Of a stretch of DNA of 64,000 nucleotides, positions 12,085-23,724 are shown piece by piece (within the stretch, counting starts at the first letter, position 1; each line of letters starts with the position of its first letter). The notes beneath the pieces are model-generated. The model was not told where the DNA came from and searched no databases. It saw nothing but the letters and a program-made list of their open reading frames with translations. This DNA is from Isoetes taiwanensis (lineage: Eukaryota; Streptophyta; Lycopodiopsida; Isoetales; Isoetaceae): positions 310,001 through 374,000 of the forward strand of contig JAJEKV010000133.1 in NCBI GenBank assembly GCA_021234155.1, written 5' to 3'. Both the position numbers and the translations under genes were made by a program.

Positions 12085-13560
12085 TCACAGATCTAAAGCA
12101 TAGTCTTCTTTATTTTTCTTGCTTGTCTCAGCTTTGTTAGATTCTGTTGTTCGATCTTTTTCTGGTGACTTAGGCTTGGTAATTGCTTCCGGAATTGTAG
12201 CTAGAGCTACTTCTTTCAGCTCTGCAAAAGTAGCTTCATCGTCCAAGGAGCTTGTAAATAGAGGTTGTATCTCCGAAGATGTCATTTTGGCAAAATCAGA
12301 TGAAGACTTGGCGCCCAACTCTTGATTCTCGTCTGGTAGAGTTGGTAAGGCAGACAATCTCATCTTGATGAAGTTCACAGTCTCCTTATCAATGTCAACG
12401 GCTACACAGTTACGACCCTTCCTAAGTGCACAAGCAATCGTTGTACCAGAGCTGGAAAAAGCATCAAGCACCCAATCTCCTGGACGTGAGAACATGTCTA
12501 GAAGATGGTTGATCAGCTTTTGTGGCTTCTGATAATGATTTACTATTCTGCCTTCTGCACTAGGGTCTTACAGCTTCTGTAATACCGCTGGAAACTTCAA
12601 CACGTTCGAGAAATTCTGGCACGCTACTGTGTTAAAATGTTCCATTGTACGCTTTCCATCGAAACTCCAGTAAGCAACATGGAGATATTTAACCTTAACA
12701 GTCTCGGCCCTTCACCATGGTAATTGATATTTGTTTTGTACCTACGGAACTAGAAAAATAACATACGAGTTAACTTGGACCGAAAGAATCGTATTCTAGA
12801 ATAGAAACTGAAAACAAGAATGTTAAAATGCTAGCAATTTTAACTAAAAGAATATATACTTAAAGAAAACTAAGAGACATTTGTATTCTCGAATAAACAC
12901 TTACCAGACCATGTTTTCATATCCATCTTGCACTGGGGAACCAAAGTGGTTTTTGGAGGTGGCTTTCACAAGTTCCGATTGCATGTTGGAGTGAAAAACA
13001 ACTAGCTGCCAATGTTTCACCGTGGTAATTTTCTTAATGCCGTCGACGAAAGCATTAAACTCAGAATTCTTGAATGGCTAGTCGTCGTAGCAGCTGTCCT
13101 TAAGCTTGAAGCTATATGGTAGGTCGGCTATTACCAAGGTGAAATCTTGAGGCTTGATTATTTCAGACAACTTCGTGCAATCACCGTGAACTATACAAAA
13201 CAGATTGTTTTGATCGAACATAGTAAAGCATTCATAATCGGAGGGCTCATTATCCATAACATGCCTGTCGCTAATGTTCTCTCCTCTAGTGTTGTCCTGA
13301 CCAAGTGCATGAAGCCCTCCGGCAGGTCTTTGTTTTTCCTTTTGCTCTGTAATGAAGAACGTCTCTGTAACAATAAAAAACAGAAAAACTAAAAAGTAGA
13401 AAATAAAGACAACATACCCAGCCCTCAAAATTTGGTGCATATTGGATGATTCGTTCATCCGAAGTTGCGATAGGATAACGTTCTTTACATCTTTCCCAGA
13501 TGTCAATGTTTAATTGTTCCATCAAGCATGTTTGACATGCGATGATGTTCTTTTGGCTGA
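12085..13560 (-). pseudogene. Beta-order N4/N6 amino-DNA methyltransferase, decayed
   Basis: Three minus-strand exon-like blocks: about 13560-13418, 13364-12905 and 12745-12085, with GT/AG-type junctions at 13417/13365 and 12904. Block 2 carries a catalytic-loop motif like DPPY, here IADLPY. Block 3 carries the end of the AdoMet site, PGDWVLDAFSSSGTT (canonical DPFxGSGTT), then VAVDID. Catalytic motif first and AdoMet motif last is the beta order of amino-methyltransferases, which methylate adenine N6 or cytosine N4 in DNA. Breaks: an in-frame TAG at 13080-13078, a TAA between LQKL and DPSAEG (about 12570), and a frame change near 12690. DLPY for DPPY and SSS for the glycine-rich loop are further departures. 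The C-terminal tail (about 60 residues) is Lys/Glu/Ser-rich. Related plant genes are known in non-seed plants; a transposon-borne copy is also possible. Very likely non-functional. Confidence 0.8.
12792..12895. repeat. TATTC..GAATA palindromes inside the methyltransferase intron
   Basis: TATTCTAGAATA at 12792-12803 and TATTCTCGAATA at 12884-12895, both in the intron between methyltransferase blocks 2 and 3. Arms TATTC/GAATA with a 2-base centre. They match four more words just upstream of the gene. Confidence 0.85.
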
Positions 13561-13694
13561 AAGATAACCATAACATCAGAAAAAAGACAACTAACTAGAA
13601 GGCAATCAAAAAGAAGAAAACAATTTAGAACACTACAAATAAAATGCAATCGGTAAACAGAGGCAGCTATTGCCTACACGTCAAAGCACAATCC

Positions 13695-13827
13695 TATTCT
13701 GGAATATGGGATTACTTTATGACTAGGCACTAATGTATTCCAGAATATGCTTTGCTCCTTTGAGCAGCTAAAGTGTATTCCGAAATACACTTTAGCTTCA
13801 GCTTGAAGAAGTGTCTATTCCGGAATA
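13695..13827. repeat. Array of four TATTC-type palindromes upstream of the methyltransferase
   Basis: TATTCTGGAATA (13695-13706), TATTCCAGAATA (13736-13747), a longer near-copy at 13766-13797 with perfect 14-base arms (AGCTAAAGTGTATT and its complement) around CCGA, and TATTCCGGAATA (13816-13827). Three of the four keep exact TATTC/GAATA arms while the centre varies. Spacings are about 41, 38 and 42 bp, so the words are roughly regular. Confidence 0.85.
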
Positions 13828-13839
13828 CACTCTTGCCAC

Positions 13840-13895
13840 AACCATCATCCAATTAAATTGGGATTATGTCAACCCCAAAATCACGCCATCTTGTG
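13840..13895 (+). repeat. Direct repeat B, right copy
   Basis: Partner of 9996-10050 in the same orientation. It follows directly after the TATTC palindrome array. Confidence 0.5.
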
Positions 13896-14465
13896 GTTGT
13901 TTTCTAGAGAGTTTTTGCTTTTTTTTTTATATTTTTTTTGTCCTTGACAAATTTCATAAACATTGCAGTTTTCTTCTGCCTTTTATATGATACCTGCAAT
14001 TTGTAAAATAAAAGGGCAATTTGTTCAAATTCATGACAACATAATCCTGGAGCACTGAGACGAAAATAATATATAATTTGATAAACATATTACATTTTTG
14101 GTTGAGCAAGAACAACCTCAAAATTATGGTATATAAGATGAATATCATTGAAAACAATAATATATTTCAAGAAAGCATGTTTTTTTTCCATATAAAAAAC
14201 AAGGTGTGCTTCCATATCAGTTGTTTTGCCTAGTTCTTTTGTCTAGTTCTGAATGCGATTTTAACACTTCATGCATTGTCATCCTCATAGCCAGATCATT
14301 CGTAAGAGCCATAAACTGGACCAGGAAATCATCTGTCACTAAGTTGTTAGTAAGAAAAAGTAGATTAACTCTATGATGCAGATGTTTGCTACGTTAGCTT
14401 GGACATGTATAGTAAATAATTTATACGAATTTCATTATAAGTTTAGTTCCAAACTTTAGACATGC
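13896..14465. other. No recognisable gene
   Basis: AT-rich sequence with poly-T runs (13917-13940 and about 14182). No motif, exon or element end is seen. Confidence 0.4.
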
Positions 14466-14469
14466 TAGT

Positions 14470-14617
14470 GGCAAGGTTGATAACCATACCATAGAAGTGT
14501 TAGACCGCATTGAAGCAATGCCTTACGGAGTAGAGTTACGCCACATATTAAGGTTGGAGAAGCATGTGTACCTCAAGTAACTCATGAGGACATGAGTTGA
14601 ATTTTACAAGGGGAGAA
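14470..14617 (+). pseudogene. 3' end of an LTR retrotransposon interior with polypurine tract
   Basis: A short plus-strand frame reads as a plausible polyprotein tail (RIEAMPYGVELRHI) before stops. It ends in the purine tract acaaggggagaa (14606-14617) immediately before TGTAACG. A polypurine tract next to a TG start is the standard junction between retrotransposon interior and 3' LTR. Everything further 5' of this element is missing. Confidence 0.55.
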
Positions 14618-16506
14618 TGTAACGAACCTAGTGGCCTTGTGTGCATGACATTCGTAAGTTACCTGAAAGTGGCTTACTTTGTCTCAATATAGGATGGTGT
14701 AGATTATCTAACGACCTTGTTGATATGCGTCCATGGGTTATGCTAGTAGTGGCGTTTAAAACTATAGAAATACATTAGCAAAGGTCATATAAGCAGAAGG
14801 TGTTAGATTATTGAGTATTGGACTTATAAAATATGCTAAACATGCATTAGATTGCATGCATGTACATGCACATGCATGCATGTGATTGCATGCACAACAC
14901 TTGTCTAGCATGCATATGCATTGAGATTTACTCATTGTATATATATATTGGATGTGAACAAAGAAGAGGTTGTCTTGGTTTGGTGAAGGATCTTGTTTAT
15001 TATTCTTCTCTACCTATTCTCTAGAGAAGGAGAAGCTGGCCGGATTGTAGAACAGTAGCCAAAACCGGAAGGAGCTTGTAGATGGGAAGGCGATGAGGAA
15101 ATAGAAGCAAGGAAGACAGACCCAGTCAAGAAGAAGCAGAATCAATCCGAGAAACTGAGGTGGGGATCTGATGCATGCTGGAGGATTTGATGAGTGCTTG
15201 GTTTGTTGTATTGCTTGGTGGTGCTTGCAGTAGAACGGGCGGCTATGGCGAACCTAATCGGCTGTTTCGGCTAGAATAGATCTTCAATTTGGTTCTATGT
15301 CACCACCCAAAGTCTTTCTTATGAATAATTTGCGATCCTAGAGTTTCCTTGTTAGGGTTATAATCGTGTAGATGAGATATTATTCCATGCAACCTAGAGG
15401 CTAGCTTGATACCGTACCATAGAAGGATATATCGTCAGTATTTTTGATAGAGTAGAATATGTTCATTATCTCTAAGACATTAGTTTGATTTGGGTATTAC
15501 ATGAAAGTTATGGTTGTTTATATGTTAAGGGAGTTCATGTTTTTGCTTTGGGATTTGGCAATGAGATGCTGTCACTTGGTTATGAAATATCTTGGTATGA
15601 ACCTCATTCTATTGTATTGCCTTGCTCTGTTGTTGTTCTTGAAAATAAGATGCATGGGGATTGTATGATATCTCGTACTGGACCAGTTTGTAAGGTTATT
15701 AATGATATTCTATCTTGTAAAGTCGTGATGGATACTATTGCATATTGCATTGCAAACGGACCATCTTCGGAGGGGTGGAATGGCCGTGAGACTCCGCATC
15801 CGTGCTATATGGCTAGACGGATGGCATGTTGCATTTACGGCCCACCTTTGGAGGGGTGGGGTGGCCGTGTAACTCTGCATCTGAGCTAGATGGCCTGACG
15901 GATGAGTTAAACCCTGTACGTACAGATGGAGAGAGTGGTCTCCTTGGGGTCGCAACCCAAGGATTACGCTTGGCATATATGCATACATACAGAAGCTTGA
16001 TGTGAATGTAAACATGCTTGTAGTATGAGTTCTAACTAATGCAGGGGCATAGAGGAGCAGGTAAATCTATTGTCTTCTTACCTTGGATGTTATATGCTAG
16101 ATTGCTTTGTGGTTGATGTTGTGAATGCTCCCAAAATGTTTCCTCCCCACTTAGTCCTTGTGGACTAACCCCCTTGCATTGTTTGTGTATGTTTAAGAGG
16201 GTACGTCCTGAGCTGAGAATGCAGTATTTAGAGGGATGGTCTGGGGATGACGTTGTGCCAGCGGAGTCCGGGGATGAGGTTGCTATGGAGGGACCTTTTC
16301 TGAGGCCCTATAGGAGACCTAGGAGCGATCTATTTGGCTAGTGGAAGTTACTGGAGCACCAAGAATTTGACGAGCTTTGTCTCGCATGTAAATTTATGGT
16401 TTAGCAAGAGTATATTTTATTGGCAAGTATATAAATCTCCTGACTGTTAACTTAGATGTTAACATGTTGGTGCAACGGCCTAGGCCAAGGGGCTAGGTCC
16501 GTTTCA
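14618..16506 (+). mobile_element. Orphan 3' LTR, ~1.9 kb
   Basis: It starts TGTAACGAACCTAG directly after a polypurine tract and ends GGCTAGGTCCGTTTCA. The ends form an imperfect inverted repeat with TG..CA termini. A TATA-like run lies at 14936-14949. An alternating catgcatg/acatgcac stretch (about 14850-14895) precedes it. The CCTTGGGGTCGCAACCCAAGG segment near 15940 is a potential hairpin. No 5' LTR is seen in the window, so target duplication cannot be tested. The 134-codon frame at 15485-15889 lies inside the LTR and is not supported as a gene. Confidence 0.7.
15750..15906 (+). repeat. ~79-bp tandem duplication within the orphan LTR
   Basis: Two consecutive copies share gcattgca/gcattta, then cggaccatcttcggaggggtgg or close to it, then ggccgtg and ctgcatc, then tagacggatg. 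They differ at about one base in five, so the duplication is old relative to other repeats here. Confidence 0.65.
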
Positions 16507-17400
16507 CCTGAGATGCCATAAATGGCCTTGATATTTATATATGTCTCTAAATATGTAATTCTCTCGAGCTTCTTGAACATAGAGTGAAAAGTTCCAACGC
16601 ATGTTGAATGTTACAAGGCCAATACATGATATACAAAAGCATTGCTCAATGGCGTTCACGAAAAATGTACAATAAAAAATGTCAAATCTGAAGAGCTTGA
16701 TAATTTACATGACTTATATAATTAAAATAAGTAACTGTAGACACCTTAAATCACAATGAGCTAGTTTGCTTCTTTTAGTGCCAACCTATGCAAATATCGA
16801 AGTGAAGAACTAACAACCCGAAGCTGGGGTGAGTGAAAAATATGGGATGCGCCATTTTTCTTGAAAAGTCAGTTATTTCAGTTATTTTTCCTTTCTTGGC
16901 AAAAGAATCGGGGAGAACATCCTTCCTCTGCTGGATCTGAATTCGATTCGGCCTGAATTGAATGGTGTGTAAAATTTTTGCAATTATACAAGAAAACTCA
17001 AGATTCACCTCTGGCTTGTTGCAAGGAAACTGCTCGGATCTTTGGGAAAATCTAATTATTAGACAAATTTTCCCTCATTTCCTATTCCATCAAGAATACT
17101 CCTTTATTCTCAGTTGTGTGAAGTTCGAAATTGAGATTATTCAAGCCTGGCTAGAACAAAGTTGTTGAAAACAGGAACATTGCAGCTACAGGGATTTTCC
17201 AAGTTTTCAATCATAATTCAAGTGCAAAAATCACAGTCAAGATATACAATGAATCATTCCCAGGGGAATTAGAAGAATTAGAGTGCTAAATTGACTATCA
17301 GCTGTACTTCAAATTCTCCTGTCTCAATTATGAAATTTCATGGCATTGAATTGGTTACCATCCCTCTTAGTTGAATTTTAATTAGATTGTCTTCACCGCC
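16507..17400. other. No recognisable gene
   Basis: Short unsupported frames only. Nothing else is visible between the orphan LTR and the next retroelement frame. Confidence 0.4.
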
Positions 17401-17459
17401 TTTGGTTTGCTTTTCCTTATACCCCGATTTGTTGTTTCCACCTGATCTTTTTCCATAAA

Positions 17460-18812
17460 TTTGACCAAATATGTCGACTATTCCAAAAACCCTAAACACA
17501 GGATCCTTAATTTTCTTACACAATTTCATGGCGTCTCTCCTGCCCATCAAGGCGATCTTCTGTTTCAGTTAAGTCTGGTTCATAAAAATTCTTCATCTTT
17601 CATTAAATTTGGTAAAGAAATGCACTTTCTTCTGATGTGCCGGAATGGGATAATCTCTCCAAAGCCCCTGGACTTCATGGTGATCCTGTGCTAAATGCTA
17701 ATGGAGTTCCTCTTCCTTATGGAAATATCCGTCCAATCCAGCAGAGAGTCACTGATCAACAACTTGTTGATGCTCTGGATCACCTTCAATATAGGACTCG
17801 ACCTAATCTCCAGCTCTGCAAAGGTATTCAGCTAAACCATGCTATTATTGCTGAGAAAATCAAGTCCTACTCTACCTCTGCTATCATAGTCTCTGTTGAT
17901 AAAGTTGGAATTAAAATTGAGAAATTATGGGATCATCTCCTTCGACTCAACAAATCAATGATGATTAATTCTGTTTATTGGCTTAAGATATTTCCACATA
18001 CTTGTTGAATGTGGGAACTCTAGATCTGCCAATTTCCTTTTAAAACTTGGGAGATCGACCCTTGAAACTTTTCAATTATCTTTCTTGAAATGGTATCCTA
18101 ACCTTCCCATTGAAGACTATGATAAATTCTACATTGCCTCTGTTTCCATGAGTGACTTGAGTCTAATTTATTGGGATGAAGAATGTTTTTCTGCCATCTT
18201 CAATTCTTTTGGAAAATATATCTGCACTGAGTACTGTCCCTATAAGCCTCCCAAATGTTTTGTTCAGCTGAATATTTCAATCCTGTCCCATATTCTGTGC
18301 CTATCCTTGATTATTTTGGTAATCAAATTAAAATCCAATTTAGTTGGGTTGGCCTACCAATTTTTTGCCATGAATGTAGATACAGACACTTTTCTAGTAC
18401 TATCTGCCAGAAAAAATCTAATCTAGCCTCTCACTCAGGCAGGGATTCTTTAAAATTTACAACCATAGATCCAAATATAGACTCTCACTTTGGGGTTACT
18501 CATCAGAATGGGTGTGACGCTATTCATAACAAGGAGCAGACAAACTCAGCAGCTCAAACTGGACATCCCAACCAAGTTCAAGCTAAGCCACAGACATTTG
18601 CATGGAAAAGGGTTAATGGTAGCAGAAGGAGGATCCAAAAAAAAAAAGAGTTTAAACAATCCCAGTTAAACTTGGAATCTCTAACTCTTGGTGACTCACA
18701 GATTACAACTAGTCATTTGAGTAATTTGAATAATGCAGTTAAGGTGATGAACAAAGGTTTAGAATGCATAAACAATAAGGGTAATGCCACGGTTCTATTG
18801 CGACAGCAATAG
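17460..18812 (+). pseudogene. LINE ORF1-like DUF4283/zinc-knuckle protein, N-terminal part, decayed
   Basis: Overlapping plus-strand frames at 17637-18008, 18085-18426 and 18255-18812 read as one protein broken by frame changes. The central stretch has the DUF4283 flavour of plant LINE ORF1 proteins (IQFSWVGLPIFCHEC). It is followed by a knuckle-like C-HEC-..H..-C cluster: the spacing is 14 residues as in CCHC knuckles, but the His sits one place early. A basic/Ser-rich segment follows. Such proteins bind the element RNA. Frame breaks near 18010 and 18255 and no ORF2 nearby make it a dead, partial copy. A host gene of the same DUF4283 family is less likely. Confidence 0.6.
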
Positions 18813-18817
18813 AACCG
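18790..18817. repeat. 28-bp palindrome with 4-base centre
   Basis: Perfect 12-base arms, CGGTTCTATTGC and its complement, around GACA. It sits exactly where the ORF1-like frame ends (stop at 18810-18812) and before a ~700-bp stretch unrelated to the protein, so it may mark an insertion or deletion junction. Confidence 0.75.
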
Positions 18818-19535
18818 ACATTCCTTGGATGGGGACGTCCCTTTGTCACTCCTCCTATTTATTCAACCTCTCTTCATTATTCTATCATCGGCGTTCTCTT
18901 GAGCTAGCTTTCTCCTTCTTCTCTATCCTATCAGTTTCCCTCACCCTCCCTTCCGTGACGGTTATTTGCATTTGATCGTGTTCGTTTTTTCTTTTTCTTT
19001 TCTTTTTCTTTTCTATGTCCTTGAAATGTGCATTTTTTATGTCCTCAGTGTGGCTTTGTAGCCTCTGAGGCGTACTTATTAGTTTACTCCGTGTGCGTGT
19101 CAATACTTGTCAAGTGACAATTTCTTGCCCGCCTCTCCCTTCTTCAGCTTGTTGTCATATCAAAGGTTTTTCATATAATTTTTTGGTGGGTTCGTGTCCA
19201 GTCAATGGTGTGGTCGGCGACGGTTCCCGATTAATCATTGTTGTTTCTTTCTACAAATTTGAGCCTCGAGTCTTCTTGCCTATGGCATCTAACTCATTGA
19301 CGGGTTATTTTTCTTTCAGCCTTGATTCTGCAGGATTTTTTAAGGTCGTATGGTTGCCAGAGTGCGTGGGGTCGTGCTTCAACTATTTTGCTTGGGTTTT
19401 CCTCAAAAACCTAAGAAGGCGTGGTTCTTCTTCCCGATGAGGAGCAGTCACCAGGTCTTCTCACCTTTGCATCGACCAAGTGGCGGATAAAACCATCTTT
19501 TATGTTGTATTCTTCAGTATCATCATGCTCTCGAT
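18818..19535. other. Non-coding stretch interrupting the ORF1-like frame
   Basis: Pyrimidine-rich sequence (ttctccttcttctc, then tttctttttctttt) with no protein motif, lying between the two halves of the ORF1-like sequence. It is probably an insertion, but I could not define terminal repeats or a target duplication. Confidence 0.4.
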
Positions 19536-19539
19536 GATT

Positions 19540-21221
19540 GTCTAGTTTCAGAGCATTTAAAGTTCATATTTCAAATTTATCTACCCTTAGTGAGGGATCC
19601 ATTTGTACTCAGCTCAATGAGAACGCCACTTCACTTCTCAGCCAGTATATGCCTATCATAGGACCCATCCTAGGAATTCTCCCTTATGTACAGATGCAAT
19701 CATACAGTTGCATGGCCATAAGAGCAACACAGGCAGAAATCCTTTGGCTGAGAATGTTGTTCACAACAGGAGAATATTGAAAGGGAAAGCCCCTATGCAA
19801 GAGCATCAGTCTACTCAAATACAGGGCCACATTAATCTTGCTAGCACCCTGCAAAATATAGTACTTGATTCTAAAAGGGCTGCTAATCTCAGAGCAGTTG
19901 CAGTAGCTCAGTTAAGGAATACAATAAGTGCTGAGCTGGAAAATATAAAAGTGAGACCTTTGAAAATACATTCAGCAGATACGAGTTTACATATTGAATC
20001 TCATGCAATAACAACTGGTATCAGCAAAGTCAATGGAGCCAATAATAAAAATGAATCAGCTGTTAGGAGGAATGGAGAATCATTAATTATGGATAATAAG
20101 CTAATTTCCACTGATATTGAAATCTGCTCTAAGCAGTCAAATGAGCAAAATACTTGGTTAAATCCACAGCATTAAACAAGGATATCAAGGTTATACTGCG
20201 GAGCAAATTCATCAAGGCAACCAGCAAGCCTCTCCAGACATTATTCAACATCAAAACAAGAAGGATTATGATATGGAAATTGACTCAAAAACTCTACATG
20301 CCAAAATTAAGTGTGATAATAAATTTGTTGTTCTTACTGATTTAGCTGATGACTTTTGTGCAGATTCCATTGATCTCAGTTGCCTTCCCAATCACATGAC
20401 AATTCCAACAACTTGATTTTCACAGCTTGTCTGCTAGCTGAACCATTTGATATCATCTCTTCAACACCTACCATGGACACTTTCAAACATGCTTCTCCTA
20501 TTACTGCACCATTATTTAATAATGGTGATTTGATTGACTTATCAGATCCTTTAGATTCCCAATATCAAAATTGCAATAATATTATGCTAGAGTCTGTTGC
20601 TAGACAATTATCAGAGTTGCATGTGGAATATACAGTGGATCAGCATAAGGGTCGGGCAAAAGTACAAGATGATGGGGTTGTGGAGGGAAAGCAGAGCAAC
20701 ATAGTAGATTCAAAGGCAAATTGTTTAGGAAATAGAAGTACAGACAATGAAATTCATAGTCGATCCACAGAGGAAATAAATGAGATAGATATGGTGATCT
20801 CAACAATAGAAAATAAAATGGAAGGGCTCTCAGACAAAACTTTCGTAGGTGCTCTGGAATCTCCCACTCACAGGCAAGCTCCCTCCAGTGTCAATTCCAT
20901 TGATGTCAATTTAAATATCTCTAACACCAATAATCATAAAGTGCTTGTTGTCATTCCAAGTTTTGGGCTTGCTCCCATGATCTAGACTCTAACCCTGATA
21001 TTTCTAATAGCTTTTCTGAAAAGGAAAATGACCCTATATCTCATTCCTGGGATGATGATAATTCCTTATCCACCTCTAAGGCTGTCCCTGTCAATAGAAG
21101 GAAGGATCCTAAGACAACCAAAACCCCTAAGGGCATCTCAAATAAATTTGAGTCTCCAGCTTTGAATACCAGATTCCAAACTAGGAAAAATACTAGAAGC
21201 CAGAAGAAAAAATCCCATTAA
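19540..21221 (+). pseudogene. LINE ORF1-like protein, C-terminal part, decayed
   Basis: Frames at 19708-20175, then an un-started frame to about 20415, then 20380-20985 and a final frame ending at 21221 in a basic tail (RSQKKKSH). Composition is low-complexity Asn/Ser/Lys, as in the disordered C-terminal half of plant LINE ORF1 proteins. DNKFVVLTDLADD resembles the short conserved box (FAxLxD-like) seen after the linker in such proteins. At least three frame changes are needed to link the pieces. No reverse transcriptase follows before 23 kb. Assignment rests on the upstream knuckle region. Confidence 0.5.
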
Positions 21222-23720
21222 CATCACCTTCTGTGATCTTTTTAATATATTCTTTCTTTTTATCATTTTGTTTGTCTAACAAGTACGTGGATTACAATTG
21301 ACACATGCATATTTCTTTGTTTATGCAGACCTTTCACTTTGGAGCAAAGGCTGACCTAGAGACCTTACAAAAATCAATGAAAAGTAAGTTAACGTGTGTC
21401 ACTATCATGTTATAAGTTGTTACAATATAAGGTTACAAACATTCAAAATTAACTATGCAGGTTTTTCTCTTTGAAAGAGGATACCTAATATACTGTTGTT
21501 TATGGATTTGCATGAATACAAGGGATTTGCCCCTAGCACCATCTTTTTGGGCATAAAGTGAACTTACAAACCCACTCTAACTGTAACTTGAATTGGTTGC
21601 GAATCTATAATCACTCCAAAATAACGAAAAACAAGCGGTATTGAACCACTAAAAAAATAAAGAAATGCAGCGTTGAACCTGCAAGCCCACCTACAGCTGC
21701 AACAATAAACTATGCAAAACCTCTTATACATAGATGACACTAAGATACGTGACTTTAACGAAGCAGTAACAATAAATATTGCAAAAACCACATATAAAAT
21801 TACACAAGGCCCCTAAGGGATATGTGGACTTGACAAATAACTCGGTAGTTAAATCAAAATTAGTAATATAATTTAATAATCCCATCACATTAATAATAGC
21901 TAGACAATTTGCACTATGCCAATCACACAAACATTATGGAATAGTGTACACCTTATACATTATAACTACAATCTTGACTCACACATTACACTAGCGATTA
22001 ACATCACCATTATGCAAATGTTAGATAGAGATATTGCATCCTCAGTATGCACATAAAAGTATTTTGACACAAATCCCTTAAATGTCATACAATATAGTGG
22101 CTTACATCCTCAATATGCACATAAAAAGTATTTTGGCATGCACCATTCCATAGAAATGACAAACTAGATAGCACAGAGAATTTAAGAAATTTATTGCTGT
22201 GCCAAAGAAATGTTCTTCGTTTTTTATCTGTAGTTCCATGAGAAAAATGACCTCAAATTGTGCTTGCCTCCTTGAAGTACTCCTACATATGGGATGTTGA
22301 GGGTAAAAGCACGCTGTGGTGTATCAAAAACGCGCATTTTGACGCCACATTTTGGCACCACCTTCGTGGTAGAATCGAGTGCTGCATACCGAAGCAGAGA
22401 TTGCAGGAGTGTGAATTAATGAGCGTCGGTTACTTTGAATTTTATGCCACGTCATTGTCCCTCATTTTGAATTAAGAAATAATCACCTCTTCTTCTGTTT
22501 TTTTGCCGCTTCTTGCCGATTGAACCCTAATGAAGTCAGAATTGAAAGCCACTGGTTACACGATGAAATCTCTCCTCAAACAAGAGATTGTGCCCCATGA
22601 ATGGCATTCTCAAATTAGGGCTTGCATGAAACAGACAAAAGCTCCCGACAAAAAGAGAACTTCCTTCAAAACAAGATCGAGGTCGAAGATCAAAGGATGA
22701 TGGCAAAAAAAGGACAAGATCGGGGAGGAACATGCTACACCATGGAAATAGATGCGAAAACTGTCAAACCAAGCAGGGAGAATCCCTCTCCTGCCTGGTG
22801 TCAAAGAAAGAGAGTCAAGGGAACTGTTGAGACAGGAGAAAACGTTGATGAGAAGTCGATGAAGACCCTGCAAGAAATAGCGATCCCCAAACGAACTAGA
22901 GCCCCAAAAAATGCATGCAATGCATGCATGGAGAGATGCATGTAGCCCTATTCGAGAATACCGATCCGATGGCCCGGATCGATGGAAATTTTATTTTCTT
23001 TCTCTTTATGTTCAACACAATGAGGTAAAATGTGGTAGGTCGAAGAACTTTTGGTAGGTCGAAAAACATTGGGTGTGTTGATGCTAAGATGGTGGTTCAA
23101 GGCATGCATTTGATTGTAGAAGCACTTGAAGATTGGCCTCTATTATGATTATATCATCATTATTCTCGAAACCACGTTGGTCCATCACTGTCAAGTGTTC
23201 GGCAAATGGCCATGAAATCCTGCATGAATTAAAAATATTACATAAGCAAAAGAGGTAATGTAAGCTTATATGAAGCACAACTTAAAATATAAAACTATTA
23301 AGGAAGCAGTCTACTCATGAGATTAATGCCCTTTCGAGCACACAAAGGATAGGGCCACTAACCATTTTAGCAAAAAGTAAATAACATTATTAGTACAATC
23401 AGACAATTAGTTGTTCCAAATTTCCATGAAAACACGCTTAACGTGGTTTCCTTTAAAATATGGATACCATATAATTCTCTTGGATTCCATGAAATACCCT
23501 CCTGTGGTTTATGACATTGCTGCACACCAATGAAGCAACTGGTTCAGATTACGAGAACTTATACATTACTAGTCTTATACAACTGGTTATAAGGAAATGG
23601 TCCTTTGAAGGACCTTATGGAAACAATCAATATTTTATATCCACTTATTTGATTCCGTTATCTAGTCTGCACAACCAATTTACTGGCAACAAAAATGCTT
23701 TGTTTGCTTCATCATAGCAA
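21222..23720. other. No recognisable gene
   Basis: Several short frames on both strands, none with a recognisable domain. A minus-strand exon-like stretch (about 23218-23084, after CAG and ending in TAG) has protein-like composition but no identity. The phrase catcctca-atatgcacataaaa is repeated at about 22038 and 22106. Confidence 0.4.
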
Positions 23721-23724
23721 TGTC

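Noticed and set aside
12085-13506. Functional DNA methyltransferase gene
   Set aside because: Two in-frame stops (13080 and about 12570) and a frame change separate the catalytic and AdoMet-binding motifs.
12792-13827. Palindrome array as a CRISPR array
   Set aside because: Repeats are 12 bp with variable centres and no conserved spacers-and-repeats pattern, and this is plant nuclear DNA without cas genes.
15485-15889. 134-codon frame as a gene
   Set aside because: Lies wholly within the orphan LTR and its tandem duplication; no domain.
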